From Sipunculus nudus (taxonomy: Eukaryota > Annelida > Sipuncula > Golfingiida > Sipunculidae): a stretch of DNA of 64,000 nt. Made by a program: the position numbers and the translations under genes. The notes under the pieces were generated by a model. It saw only the letters and a list, made by a program, of their open reading frames with translations, was not told the DNA's origin and made no database searches. Of this stretch, positions 49,022-60,245 are shown piece by piece. The stretch lies in NCBI GenBank assembly GCA_026874595.1, contig CM049315.1:20109664-20173663 (forward strand). Direction: 5' to 3'. Every line of letters starts with the position of its first letter. Position 1 is the stretch's first letter.

Positions 49022-50640
49022 GCAAATAGGCCTGCTCCATGGGAGCACTAATTTAAATAATTGGAACCACTCAATCTGTGCTGAAATCGCTGCTCAAAAT
49101 CTGCTGCGCAATACATGGTATATATATGGTGAGTGTGGAGCAGACTTTCAGCATATAATCCATAGTTCTTGGAGCACATATACAGCATATGCTGTAACTG
49201 TGCTGAACAACTGCTGCAGATCTGCTGGAAACACTGCTCTGGCTATCTGCTGAAAAACTGCTTCAGATATGCTGCAAAACTGCTGAATCTTGGTACTGGC
49301 TGTCCGATGGTATCTGCGCCCCCTGGCCTATTTATTTTAAGGGCTCAATGAACTTTTTCGGGTAATACACGTTGAAATATCGGAATAGGCTCCTTTAACT
49401 TATGCTCCTCACGCAGAGATTTTACACATCCTGGTACCCGGGCGACATCTATAGTACCAGGATGCGAATATACACTGCAGCGGTTATAAACTGCGCTTCT
49501 CTGGGCAGCAGCACCAGGGTGCACACAAAGCAAAGAATTGTAATCAGACCACTGATATTGCAAATAGGCCTGCTCCATGGGAGCACTAATTTAAATAATT
49601 GGAACCACTCAATCTGTGCTGAAATCGCTGCTCAAAATCTGCTGCGCAATACATGGTATATATATATATATGGTGAGTGTGGAGCAGACTTTCAGCATAT
49701 AATCCATAGTTCTTGGAGCACATATACAGCATATGCTGTAACTGTGCTGAACAACTGCTGCAGATCTGCTGGAAACACTGCTCTGGCTATCTGCTGAAAA
49801 ACTGCTTCAGATATGCTGCAAAACTGCTGAATCTTGGTACTGGCTGTCCGATGGTATCTGCGCCCCCTGGCCTATTTATATTAAGGGCTCAATGGACTTT
49901 TTCGGGTGATACACGTTGAAATATCGGAATAGGCTCCTTTAACTTATGCTCCTCAGGCAGAGATTTTACACATCCTGGTACACGGGCGACATCTATAGTA
50001 CCAGGATGCGAATATACACTGCAGCGGTTATAAACTGCGCTTCTCTGGGCAGCAGCACCAGGGTGCACACAAAGCAAAGAATTGTAATCAGACCACTGAT
50101 ATTGCAAATAGGCCTGCTCCATGGGAGCACTAATTTAAATAATTGAAACCACTCAATTTGTGCTGAAATCGCTGCTCAAAATCTGCTGCGCAATACATGG
50201 TATATATATGGTGAATTGGAGCAGACTTTCAGCATATAATCCATAGTTCTTGGAGCACATATACAGCATATGCTGTAACTGTGCTGAACAACTGCTGCAG
50301 ATCTGCTGGAAACACTGCTCTGGCTATCTGCTGAAAAACTGCTTCAGATATGCGGCAAAACTGCTGAATCTTGGTACTGGCTGTCCGATGGTATCTGCGC
50401 CCCCTGGCCTATTTAAATTAAGGGCTCACTGGACTTTTTCGGGTGATACACGTTGAAATATCGGAATAGGCTCCTTTAACTTATGCTCCGCACGCAGAGA
50501 TTTTACACATCCTGGTACACGGGCGACATCTATAGTACCAGGATGCGAATATACACTGCAGCGGTTATAAACTGCGCTTCTCTGGGCAGCAGCACTAGGG
50601 TGCACACAAAGCAAAGAATTGTAATCAGACCACTGATATT
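49022..50640 (+). repeat. Three near-identical tandem units of ~540 bp
   Basis: Units: 49022-49559 (538 bp), 49560-50103 (544 bp, six extra TA bases) and 50104-50640 (537 bp). They differ at only a handful of sites. Each contains TGCTCCATGGGAGCA, many CTGCTG/GCAGAT words, a TATATATGG stretch, GCGCCCCCTGGCCTATTTA, and the perfect inverted repeat CATCCTGGTAC...GTACCAGGATG with a 16-base loop. Open frames repeat with the unit on both strands and encode nothing recognisable. High identity indicates recent amplification or homogenisation. Confidence 0.95.
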
Positions 50641-52165
50641 GCATTGGCATCCAGTTGAAATTTTAAACATGTGACACACGCTTTCGTTGGTATGACATCC
50701 CCGGGACACAAGCTCTCATTGGTCTGACTCAAGCCCTATGCCAGTACAGGTGTTTTCAGAACAACGGGAGGGGGTGTCGCATGTCTGCATGGATGCACAA
50801 TCTGGCATACCCTGGTGCTCCTACCCAGAGAACCTTACCATAGAAAGCAGCGGTTACACAAAACGATGTGTGGGCCGACTGCAATGAATAAACCCCTCCA
50901 TGAAGAGCGTACCTTTAAATGTTTACGCCTTTCTGAAGCATGTCAGGTTGACACACTTTGACAGACGTTTGCCAGCTCTCAGTCATCGTCCCTGTTCACC
51001 TTCCTGTAAAACACCATATCATTAAAGCCTCAGCGTTTTACCACAAAAGTGTCGTTTCCTCCATTTCAGCTGACAACGCGAAACTCCCTCAGAGAACCAC
51101 TCCAGAATTATCACTTTGAACTCCCACCAGAGGGCACCACAAAACAGTGCTAGTTTGAACATGCTTCAAGAAGCAAATCGCCTGTGCTGGTCGAAATCAG
51201 CATATTGCTGGACGGTCCGACCTGAATATCTACTTTTTTATGGTTTTGCATATTGTCTTATTATTTAATGTACAGTTCCCTGTCTCTCACTTTCTCTCAT
51301 TCAAACATATACCAGTCTTTTGAACCATTAGTCACACACAGAGGTAATGCAGATAAAAATTAGGAAGATCTATGCAACTGTTACTCGTTCATGTAAAAAG
51401 TATCACGTTCATTTTCTTTGGTTTCCTGTTTACATGATGTCCGCTATCCCTGCCAGGGCTTTAGTCTAGATATCCTAATCTTCTGTCATTGCATTTTCTT
51501 CATCATAATCAGCGCCCTCTATGATGCACAATTAAAAATTGACATGCACCCCTATAAACCGTTTGGCTTATGTCTATTTTGATTTCGTAGAGCATTTGTT
51601 TTTCATGAAGGTTCAGTGCAGTGTGGATTGTCACCGGGCTTCGTATTTGGTTTAAATATTATATTCAAATTAGGAAAACTGACGTTACAAGATCCACTTC
51701 CACAAGAAGAAACGATTACATTTTTAATTCTGTTTGGTAGAGTTATGTTCATTACCAAAGTATTAGGTTACTCAAAATGAACTCAATCTATATATATTTT
51801 TGCCGATAACAAGGAGAATACTCAATCATTCAGTGATACTGGAAGCCACAATTTGGCCAGTTAGTTAGATTTATTTTGTTGAGTAGTCTTGTTGTTTGTT
51901 TACATCGCTTTCTTCCAGACTGAAAGCTCTTTTCCATGCACCTTTTGATAAATTAAATTGAAAACATATATATGTCCATCAATTGAACAGGCTGCGCCCT
52001 CAATAGAAGTCATATCTTGACTTTGCCTGCCACTTAGAGTGTATCCATTAGTGTCTGTTTACAAGCAAATGCTCTGATAAAAATTGCTCCCAGAATTAAG
52101 AAAATCCTGACTTGAATGTCTCAGAACCTCTGTTGCACAAATTACAAGAATGCAATGATTTTTGT
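50641..52165. other. Noncoding, with one inverted fragment of the 540-bp family
   Basis: Around 50805-50870, read on the minus strand, GTAACCGCTGCTTTCTATGG, TTCTCTGGG and AGCACCAGGGT resemble the end of the 540-bp unit and the diverged copy near 53080-53150. Otherwise nothing recognised. Confidence 0.4.
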
Positions 52166-52640
52166 GATGAATCAATTGATAATGTACTATGATGAATCAA
52201 CTGATAATGTACTCTGATGAATCAACTGATAATGTACTCTGATGAATCAACTGATAATGTACTATGATGAATCAACTGATAATGTACTCTGATGAATCAA
52301 CTGATAATGTACTCTGATGAATCAATTGATAATGTACTATGATGAATCAATTGATAATGTACTATGATGAATCAGCTGATAATGTACTATGATGAATCAA
52401 CTGATAATGTACTCTGATGAATCAACTGATAATGTACTATGATGAATCAACTGATAATGTACTCTGATGAATCAACTGATAATGTACTCTGATGAATCAA
52501 TTGATAATGTACTATGATGAATCAACTGATAATGTACTCTGATGAATCAACTGATAATGTACTCTGATGAATCAATTGATAATGTACTATGATGAATCAA
52601 TTGATAATGTACTATGATGAATCAGCTGATAATGTACTTA
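52166..52640 (+). repeat. 25-bp minisatellite, 19 units
   Basis: The unit is GATGAATCAACTGATAATGT plus ACTCT or ACTAT. Exactly 19 units of 25 bp run without indels. Variants at two positions (AACT/AATT/AGCT and CTCT/CTAT) recur in the same five-unit order at units 5-9 and 15-19, so the array grew partly by multi-unit duplication. Confidence 0.95.
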
Positions 52641-53034
52641 TAGCAAGGGGGAGGGGGGTGTTCACAGGAAGTAAGGGTTGTCAACCTTGGTGTTGATTTG
52701 TGGCATGTCAAATAGAACCGTTTCTGCAATATGGATTGAAACACCCCATTTGACCAAACTTACATCATACCTTAGCAATTGTCATGTTACTCTTGAATTT
52801 TGCTCACTCTAGTTATAAGTTATTGCCAAATACAAATAGAATAACCAACAGAATGTCTACCCGTCTTTTCACCTTACAAAAAGGATTGATTAGATGGTTT
52901 AAAACCTTGACTGAGTGGGAAACGCGTTTTACGTTGTGAGTTGTGAGGCCACAAAATGGCTTGCTCTTGAACATGTCACCAGTGTTTAAAAATAATTTTA
53001 TACAATATGCCAGTATAATATTCTTGATTTAAAC

Positions 53035-53190
53035 TACGCTCCTCACGCAGCGGTTATACACTGCAGTCATCCAAGCCATCCTTTCGTATGTAACCGCTGC
53101 TTGCTATGGCAAGGTCCTCTGGGCAGATACAGCAGGGAGCGCACAGAGCACAAAATTGTTATCAGACCACTGATTGTGCATTGTGTAGAA
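53035..53190 (+). repeat. Diverged partial copy of the 540-bp unit
   Basis: CGCTCCTCACGCAG, CGGTTATACACTGCAG, CTCTGGGCAG, GCGCACAGAGCA and TTATCAGACCACTGAT occur in the same order as in the last third of the 540-bp units, with many substitutions. Confidence 0.6.
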
Positions 53191-53226
53191 GCTGACATCA
53201 TTCCTATTATTTGGCAGTTTCAAATA

Positions 53227-53430
53227 TTGAAAAAATACAGGTGGCACCACCCGTCTTTAGGAACTGATCAAACAAGTTATGATCAATAAACATACACGAT
53301 TTCTTTTCACTAGATGAAACCACAGCTGAAAAATAATACGATCGCTGTCCTTTAACGGTCTCAAAAAAAGGGGGAAATTGGGGATGGGGGGGGGGGGGGT
53401 TAGAAAAAGTTTATATAGGTAGCACCATAA
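53227..53430 (+). repeat. Partial copy of the hairpin-ended repeat family
   Basis: ATACAGGTGGCACCACC, GTCTTTAGGAACTGAT, AGTTATGATCAATAAAC and AACGGTCTCAAAAA match units at 22559-23160. It holds a run of 14 G (53386-53399) and lacks the terminal hairpin. Confidence 0.55.
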
Positions 53431-53734
53431 GTCTTCAGCAAACGATAAATGAAAGTCAACTTTTTGTCAATATGTGCCCGGTAACTTTCGCACTTTCTAT
53501 ATAGTGTATTTTGTTATACAGCTCAGCTGAGAACATGCCGAATGTCAAATATCATCATCATCCTTAATTCGTAGAGTGAAGAATGTGTGTCCAGGTCCCT
53601 TTAGCGTTTGACAGTTTTACCGTGACACAGCTTAATATCTGCTAACTGAATAAAAGGCATGAAGTGGCTTGTAAGGTCCACGATACATGCGAAGGTCTCA
53701 CACATATAGTATCATTTTATATCATCTATGTTTT

Positions 53735-53889
53735 TTTGCATTATCGGTTAAAATTGTTTTACATCATCGTTTTGTTAAGTTTGTAACATTATCGGGTTAT
53801 TTCATATTACGTTATCAGTGAGCTAATCATGTTACATTGTCGGTTGATTTTGTTTTACGTTAATGGTGTTTCATTATCGGTTATTATCT
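53735..53889 (+). repeat. Degenerate ~24-bp array, left part
   Basis: Decayed copies of TTACATTATCGGTTAATTTT occur every 20-25 bases. The same array resumes in the same orientation at 60683, on the far side of the 6.8-kb insertion. Confidence 0.6.
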
Positions 53890-53992
53890 ATTGACGGTTC
53901 CGATGGCATGGCCTTAAGCCCCGCCCACCTTAACGACGGTTGCTAAGCCCCAAATGATTACATGCGGACGCATGTTATCAGCAGACGATAAC

Positions 53993-54305
53993 ATGGCAGC
54001 ACCCACCGACCCCCCTGCACATATCCCTGAGAGTGTAACCGTGTCATTTCTTCCGGACCACGAAGATTTGTCACGATACCCACTACTGAAAGGTTAAATT
54101 ATTACTCTCCTGGATATGTGCATAATATTAAAATATGGGAGAACTGTCAGAGCGATGCCGTCCGAGTGACAGCCCGGTGCTGGCGCTCTATGAAAAAAAG
54201 GAAGACCCCACGATCTCCATCTGGAGCTGGAAGAGTTACAGAGGAGAGTTACAGAGAAGAGTTACAGAGAAGGGTTACAGAGTCACACTGTACATTTAAA
54301 GCAGG
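53993..54305 (+). pseudogene. Decayed first exon of a SWIM zinc-finger (YqaJ-type) family protein
   Basis: An ATG in good context (AAC ATG G) opens a frame reading MAAPTDPPAHIPESVTVSFL, then PDHEDLSRYPLLKG. After a frameshift it continues YYSPGYVHNIKIWENCQSDA, VRVTARCWRSMKKRKTP and finally VTESHCTFKAG, ending at a good donor (GCAGG|GTAAGA). I recall this order from multicopy mollusc and cnidarian proteins in which ARCWRSMKK precedes a SWIM zinc finger (CxC...CxH) and often a YqaJ exonuclease domain. Here the SWIM start reads C-T-F where C-x-C is expected, the frame is broken near 54095, and a GAGTTACAGAGA tandem expansion (54233-54280) disrupts the region before it. No later exon was found. 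It lies about 100 bp inside the left end of the 6.8-kb insertion. Confidence 0.5.
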
Positions 54306-54322
54306 GTAAGATAAACTTAGAC

Positions 54323-54822
54323 AATTTTCATTTTCTTTCAACCATAACACATAAATTTCACATATTGATGATGATTAAGAACAGAAATCTATCATTCATG
54401 ACAGCTGACCTCGCTCGTTTGTGAACAAACGGTTTGTCTAAAACATAATTAAAATCATTGTAAATAAGTGGCACAGTCTTTAGGAACCGTTCAAACTAGT
54501 TATGATCAATAAACAGACAAGATTTCATTTCACAATAGGTGAAACCACAGCTGAGAAAATGATACTGTCCTCTAACGGTCTCAAATATGGAGGGGGAAAT
54601 AGTGGGGGGGGGGGGGGGGGGGGCGTAGAAAAAAAAATAATACAGGTGGCACAATTTTCATTTTCTTTCAACCGTATCACATAAGTTTCACATATTGATG
54701 ATGATTAAGAAGTGACAGTTCTGAACAGGAGTCTATCATTCATGACAGCTGACCTCGCTCGTTTTTAAACAAACAGTTTGTCTAAACATAATTAAAATCA
54801 TTGTGAATAAGTGGCACATTTA
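54323..54822 (+). repeat. Duplicated ~150-bp block around a repeat-family fragment
   Basis: CAATTTTCATTTTCTTTCAA through ATTAAAATCATTGT occurs at about 54323-54473 and 54651-54822. Between them are GTCTTTAGGAACCG, TTATGATCAATAAACA and AACGGTCTCAAA of the hairpin-ended repeat family, with a run of 20 G (54604-54623). This suggests a composite duplication of ~328-bp period. Confidence 0.75.
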
Positions 54823-56074
54823 ATGAATATTTGTTTAAATGTGATACTGTTGTTGTTTATATGTCATGATTTGACAAATGTATAGCCAACTTAACATTTT
54901 GGGTATTTCATCAATGCATGGCTCATAAATGTGGTAATAATAAGTATAATAATAACAAACACATGAAGACAATCTGAGATGGTAGTGCAACTACCTTTTG
55001 TCTACTTCATATGGAATGACCCACCATTCATGTGATTTTTGTAGCTTATACGTTAACATTTGTTAAATGTGTAAGGTTGGCAGGTTCTTCCATCCGGGTA
55101 TTGATCTCTCTATCAGGGGGGACTTATTCAGGTATATAACACCTTGCACCTTAAATTATTGCCATGCATAACTTTATTATCAGAATTTAACTGGCAATTG
55201 ATGGTTGATAACAGGTCACGTTATGAAACTCCTGTCACCCGGGCATAAGTGTACTGATAGATGGTTATTCTTATACATGTAATTCTGAGATGTTAACTTG
55301 TAATTATCATTTTTTTTAATTAATGATCACCTGTGACGTGTTGATATGTCAAATCAATAATGTATAAATTATATGTACTTTACAGAACTGTTAGTGAGGC
55401 AGTCTGGATCTGAAAATTGTACAGGACTCACAGAATAAAATTCCTAATATTACAATATTTTACTCATTGTGACACTTTCCTTGAAGTGTCACCCAGCAAC
55501 AAAACAACAGAGACAGTAGTAACAGACCCATGGTTTGATAGCAAGAGTAATAATCTTGTGTAAAGACAATATAAAACAATTAATAGAATTACACATATTA
55601 TTTTCTATGACTTAATATTTTCTACATTTTTGTTGATGGGAGATAATGTTGAACTGATTGCAGTCTGGTCCGTACAGAGTTTGCAGTGATCATTTTGAAA
55701 TATGACTGTCCAATATTGATAAACACATAAAATAAATATTTGTAACTGATGAGGATAAAAAGAAAATATTTCCATTGAGGTAAATGAGAATTGTTTAGTC
55801 GCTGGTCTTGGAAGGGAATGGAATGGCTTGCATGATAAAGATCACAGGAGAATGTAGATTCCCCCCCCCCCCCCCTACAGACACGTTTTAGTTTTAAGTT
55901 TAAACTTACAGTCCAAACATACAATTACTTAGCTGTAACAAGAGATATACGTCCAAAACTTAAAACACCGCCTATATTTTTGGGCTATAACGAGTATATG
56001 AACAAGTCTAAGTAAAAATAGTTAAAATCTACCAGTGTGCATACAGTTCCACCGTTGATAGCTTCGCCAACGCC
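54823..56074. other. Noncoding interior of the 6.8-kb insertion
   Basis: AT-rich sequence with a run of 15 C (55861-55875) and no recognised exon. Confidence 0.45.
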
Positions 56075-56144
56075 CCAGAAGTTGGACGTCGATTGCGGAT
56101 TTAGGATTCGGAAATCCGTGACGCATGCTACGTCCAACTTCTGG
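56075..56144. repeat. Nested hairpin with perfect 15-bp outer stem
   Basis: CCAGAAGTTGGACGT (56075-56089) and its exact complement ACGTCCAACTTCTGG (56130-56144) enclose a 40-base loop, which contains a second stem CGGATTT...AAATCCG. A plus-strand open frame crosses it but shows no protein family. Confidence 0.8.
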
Positions 56145-56479
56145 TACGTGCTTCTCGAGGACCTACTGGGAACGCTGTATCGTAAAAGTGAAATGGATGT
56201 TCTATGTTTAGTTTATATCCCTACTCCTTACAACATTATATTGTAAGATTTAAAAAACTCCGTTCAAATACTTACCTCGGCAAATACCCATCAAAACATG
56301 TAAAAGCGTTTCTCCAGGAACCCTAAACTTCGTGTTTGGAAAAAAAACACAGCTGTGAAAACATCCTGTGTCATCATCAAGGTCATGTGGGCGGGATACA
56401 AACTTGATTGACACTCGCTAAAGTACGCGTTTCTACGGAAGCGTATTGCTGCCACCTAGTAAAAAAAAAATAAATTATT

Positions 56480-56626
56480 TATCTCGTACGTACGACATAG
56501 TATCTCGTACGTACGACATAGTATCTCGTACGTACGACATACTATCTCGTACGTACGACATACTATCTCGTACGTACGACATACTATCTCGTACGTACGA
56601 CATATTATCTCGTACGTACGACATAT
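56480..56626 (+). repeat. 21-bp palindromic minisatellite, left arm (7 units)
   Basis: Unit TATCTCGTACGTACGACATA plus one variable base. Each unit contains the perfect 12-bp palindrome TCGTACGTACGA. Open frames repeat a 7-residue peptide because the period is a multiple of three. Confidence 0.95.
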
Positions 56627-57546
56627 AATCTACATTGTCTACCAGTCATACACAGAACTCTCATTTTTAGATAGGTGATTAAATTCTGTTGCGTAGGGTG
56701 TTATAATAGGGAACCTGTCATAATGATGATAAAAGAAATATTGCCTTTGCCAAATTGAAATTATTTTTTGGAGAAGAAAGGTTCAGACAAGAGTTACAGT
56801 TACCAAACAGCCTGACTGTAAGTGTTTGAGAAAGGATATTTGTGGGGCAGGTTTCTAATATTCTAAATCGATTTGTCTAGGAACTAGATTTATGATATAA
56901 CACACAGTGCAGTGGATCGTTTAAAATATAGAATGCGTATACAGCCATTGATACATAATTAGTGGGTAGCTGAACAGTAAACAACCCATTTTCATTTTGA
57001 AATAAATAATGATAAAAAGAATAATTAAAAACTATCACGCATGGACATGCGATAAATTTGTGACAGAAAAATATTTCGGGTTTAATATCTCCTGTTAACC
57101 AGTTTTATACGTTGTCATGGTTTTGTGTGTGAGTAAATACAGTCCAGGTGTGTCTGTTTACCATTACAAGACCTCGTGACCAGAGGAAAGATCTTGGTCG
57201 GGTCAATTATGAAAATGAGAACAAACATGAATGTATAAACACCGCGAAAAACTTGAAAACCCTTGATTTGTGAAGTTGGGCTGTACCACCACCAAGTGGC
57301 GTGAGCGCTGTGTTTGTTTTTCGTCGTTGATTGCGCCCGGGGCAAGCTCTTTTCAACTTGTGTAACGGATTTAGCAATCGGTTTTAGAACGAAATATTGA
57401 CAGATATGGTAAACTTTAAGGAGAATACAGTGTATTTCAAGTATACTTAATATACCATGTATGTGAAATGTAAATAGTTCCCGTTAGAAGCCACTTTTCG
57501 TGGATTTTTAACTCTCTACTACAATCGGCTCTTTCACTCATATATA

Positions 57547-57828
57547 CAGTGAAAACTGGTCTAACGGACACCTCACTTAGGCGGACGACTGGCTATAACG
57601 GACAAGAGAATTTAGCCCCTTCGAAATTCCGTATATGTTTTGTATAAGCAGAACCTCTACAAAGCGGACACCTCGATCGCTACTGCGGACAACGGACAGC
57701 AGATTGCAAATCAAACGAACATTCTAAGAGTAAATGAACCTCACAAATACGGACACGATAAGCCATCTCCGGCGGACACTGATCACTCGCCCCAGACAAC
57801 ATCAAAGGCCACAACTTTAGAAAGATTT

Positions 57829-57831
<3 letters not shown>
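57547..57831 (+). mobile_element. Pogo/Tc1-like transposon terminus
   Basis: A TA dinucleotide followed by CAGTGAAAACTGGTCTAACG starts the segment. Reiterated GCGGAC or ACGGACACC words follow (57565-57780). A CAGTGAAA start with TA target and GCGGACACC-type subterminal words is typical of pogo-like elements in invertebrates. The opposite end is not seen; the segment stops at the TA microsatellite, so it looks truncated. Confidence 0.5.

Positions 57832-57877
<46 letters not shown>
57832..57877. repeat. TA microsatellite
   Basis: Uninterrupted (TA)n in the centre of the foldback-like element. Confidence 0.95.
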
Positions 57878-57880
<3 letters not shown>

Positions 57881-58420
57881 TTAAAACGATTATGCGTGTA
57901 CATGTAAAGAATCTAATCCCGTTGGAAATATACAAGAACACAAATATGTAACGAATTTAATCGATTATAAAGGTAGCGATCAATCATTGGTTAAACAGAA
58001 TAATTGGCACACTACCAATACATCTTGTATATAAATCAGACTATTGCTAAATATAAGGCTATATACATATATGTGTGTTTTAATAAAAGTGAGTTTATTT
58101 CTAGAGGTATTCATGTGTGATGTTACTATCAGATCAAGGACAGTTGTTTCATCACATTTGAAACAGATGAACATTGGCACTTGTGCATAGTCCCGTTTCT
58201 AAATTCTATTTCCATATTCAATTTGCTATATAAGCATAGGAGTCCCTCGCAAGTGACAATAACATAGCTGTGTCCCTTGCACAAGTGGGATATTTTATCT
58301 TGTCAAACAATAACAAGAACTGATAGACATTATACGTAATACTAATGACATTAATAGTATCCACCAGCTCAGCTATTCTAACACAGCGCTGGCAATATCT
58401 CCCGAGGCTTTCAGTCTTTT
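57878..58420. other. Noncoding centre of the foldback-like element
   Basis: AT-rich sequence without supported exon and without inverted partner in the arms. Confidence 0.45.
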
Positions 58421-58441
58421 CACACACACACAAATACATAC

Positions 58442-58476
<35 letters not shown>

Positions 58477-58489
58477 TATATATATACAC

Positions 58490-58522
<33 letters not shown>

Positions 58523-58534
58523 AAAAGAGAGAGA
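58421..58534. repeat. Compound CA/TA/GA microsatellite
   Basis: (CA)n, then interrupted (TA)n, then (GA)n. It lies at the inner edge of the right inverted arm. Confidence 0.95.
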
Positions 58535-59838
58535 AAGGAGGATTGTAGTGGAGATTAAAATCCGTGAAGAGTGAACCTATTTACCTTTCACATACCAGGT
58601 ATATTAAGTATATATGAAATACAGTGTAGTCTCCTTAAATATTACGGTATCTTTCAATATTTCGTTCTAAAACCGTTTGCTTAATCCGTTGCGCAAGTGG
58701 AAAATGGCTTGCCACGGGTGCGATGAATGATGAAAAACAAACAGCGATCACGCGACCTGTTGGATTTACAACCCAGCTTCACAAATCAGGGTTTTCTAGC
58801 TTCTCCGGGTGTTTCTTTTTTCATGTTTGTTCTCTTTTTTATAATTTTCGCGTGTGCTCAACTAAGATCTTGCCTCTAGTCAAGGGGTCATGTAATGGTC
58901 AACAGACACACGAGGACTCCATGACAACGTATAAAACCAGTGAACAGGAGATATTAAGCTCGTGTGTCGGCATGGATTTGCTGGACAACTTTCGTTTTCA
59001 CCAAAAATGAGTTAAAACATATGAATATGAAACAATACACATATTATTGCAAATGAATTTGAACTTAAGTGTCACTTATAGAGGTGTCTGAAATACAAAG
59101 ATGCCAATAAGGAGAGGTTAATGATTCCTATATTAATTATGAAACGGAGTGCTTGATCCCATAAGTTTAACTTCATGGTGTCTACAGTAGGAGGACAAGT
59201 TACACGTACATGTTCCATATATAAGATTTTATACTTATCCGCAGATCAAACCGATCTGAGGTGTAGGCTTTACCACCACTTCAGCCTGACATATGAACAA
59301 AAGACTTGTATTATAATTTTGTATTCTTCTTTCACAGATTAATCGCATTACCATGAGTTAATAGTCTTAAATATTTTTTTTATTTAATTCAAATAAAAAA
59401 TTAAATTATATGTACCGCATAAAATGGGTTGTGGACTGTTCCGCTACCCACATATTATATCAATGGTTGTATATACATTAAACATTTTTAACGATCCACT
59501 ACACCCTGCGTTATATTATAAATCTAATTTTTAGATCAATTATGAATATTAGAAAGGCAATATTTTTTTATTAATACTATGACAGGCTCATCATTTTAAC
59601 ATCATACGCTGCCAACATAATTTAATCATCTATCTAAAAATGAAAGTTCTGTAATTGACCTACAGACAACGACTTGATATATTTCGCTTCCTTGAAATAT
59701 TTCAGAAACCCAGACACAGAAAAATGATATAATTGAATAGCATTTAAATATATAGTATATATAAATAAATAAATATATATACGTTCGTTTCAACGGTGTT
59801 CAAACTGTTTGCAAGGAGGTGGAGAACATACATTATTT

Positions 59839-59841
<3 letters not shown>

Positions 59842-59872
<31 letters not shown>
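59842..59872. repeat. TA microsatellite in the right arm
   Basis: (AT)n inside a stretch (about 59660-59940) that has no counterpart in the left arm, so it marks a later insertion or a left-arm deletion. Confidence 0.9.
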
Positions 59873-59876
<4 letters not shown>

Positions 59877-59942
59877 TATATTGCTTATACATATATCAGT
59901 TGGTCTGTTTTGTAGTCTGTGAAACAGATCCGTAAGATTTAT

Positions 59943-60194
59943 TATGTCATACGTACGAGATAGTATGTCGTACGTACGAGATAATATGTCGTACGTACGA
60001 GATAATATGTCGTACGTACGAGATAGTATGTCGTACGTACGAGATAATATGTCGTACGTACGAGATAGTATGTCGTACGTACGAGATAGTATGTCGTACG
60101 TACGAGATAATATGTCGTACGTACGAGATAGTATGTCGTACGTACGAGATACTATGTCGTACGTACGAGATACTATGCCGTACGTACGAGATAA
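59943..60194 (+). repeat. 21-bp palindromic minisatellite, right arm (12 units)
   Basis: Unit TATGTCGTACGTACGAGATA plus one base, the inverted complement of the left-arm unit. The open frames across it (59790-60251 minus and 59944-60198 plus) encode seven-residue repeats on both strands and are not taken as genes. Confidence 0.95.
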
Positions 60195-60245
60195 ATAATT
60201 TATTTTTCTTTTACTAGGTGGCAGCAATACGCTTCCGTACGTTTC

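Larger units (their letters stand above)
56434..60239. mobile_element. 3.8-kb foldback-like transposon with long inverted arms
   Basis: Termini are identical inverted repeats beginning TACGGAAGCGTATTGCTGCC, and a perfect 6-bp target duplication CGTTTC flanks it (56428-56433 and 60240-60245). The arms stay inverted-homologous inwards: 21-bp minisatellites (7 units left, 12 right), 56660-56755 with 59565-59655, 56880-57010 with 59395-59530, and 57075-57548 with 58500-58995. The inner arms differ at many sites while the outer ~30 bp are identical. The centre (57549-58499) carries a pogo-like terminus and microsatellites. Terminal minisatellites in long arms recall Drosophila Foldback and Galileo, but those make 9-bp and 7-bp duplications; 6 bp is known for IS3EU, Dada and Polinton elements. 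No transposase is visible, so the superfamily is unresolved. Confidence 0.8.

Noticed and set aside
49402-50674. Recurring 60-130 codon frames in the 540-bp units on both strands
   Set aside because: They repeat because the DNA repeats and match no protein family; TA-length changes alter them.
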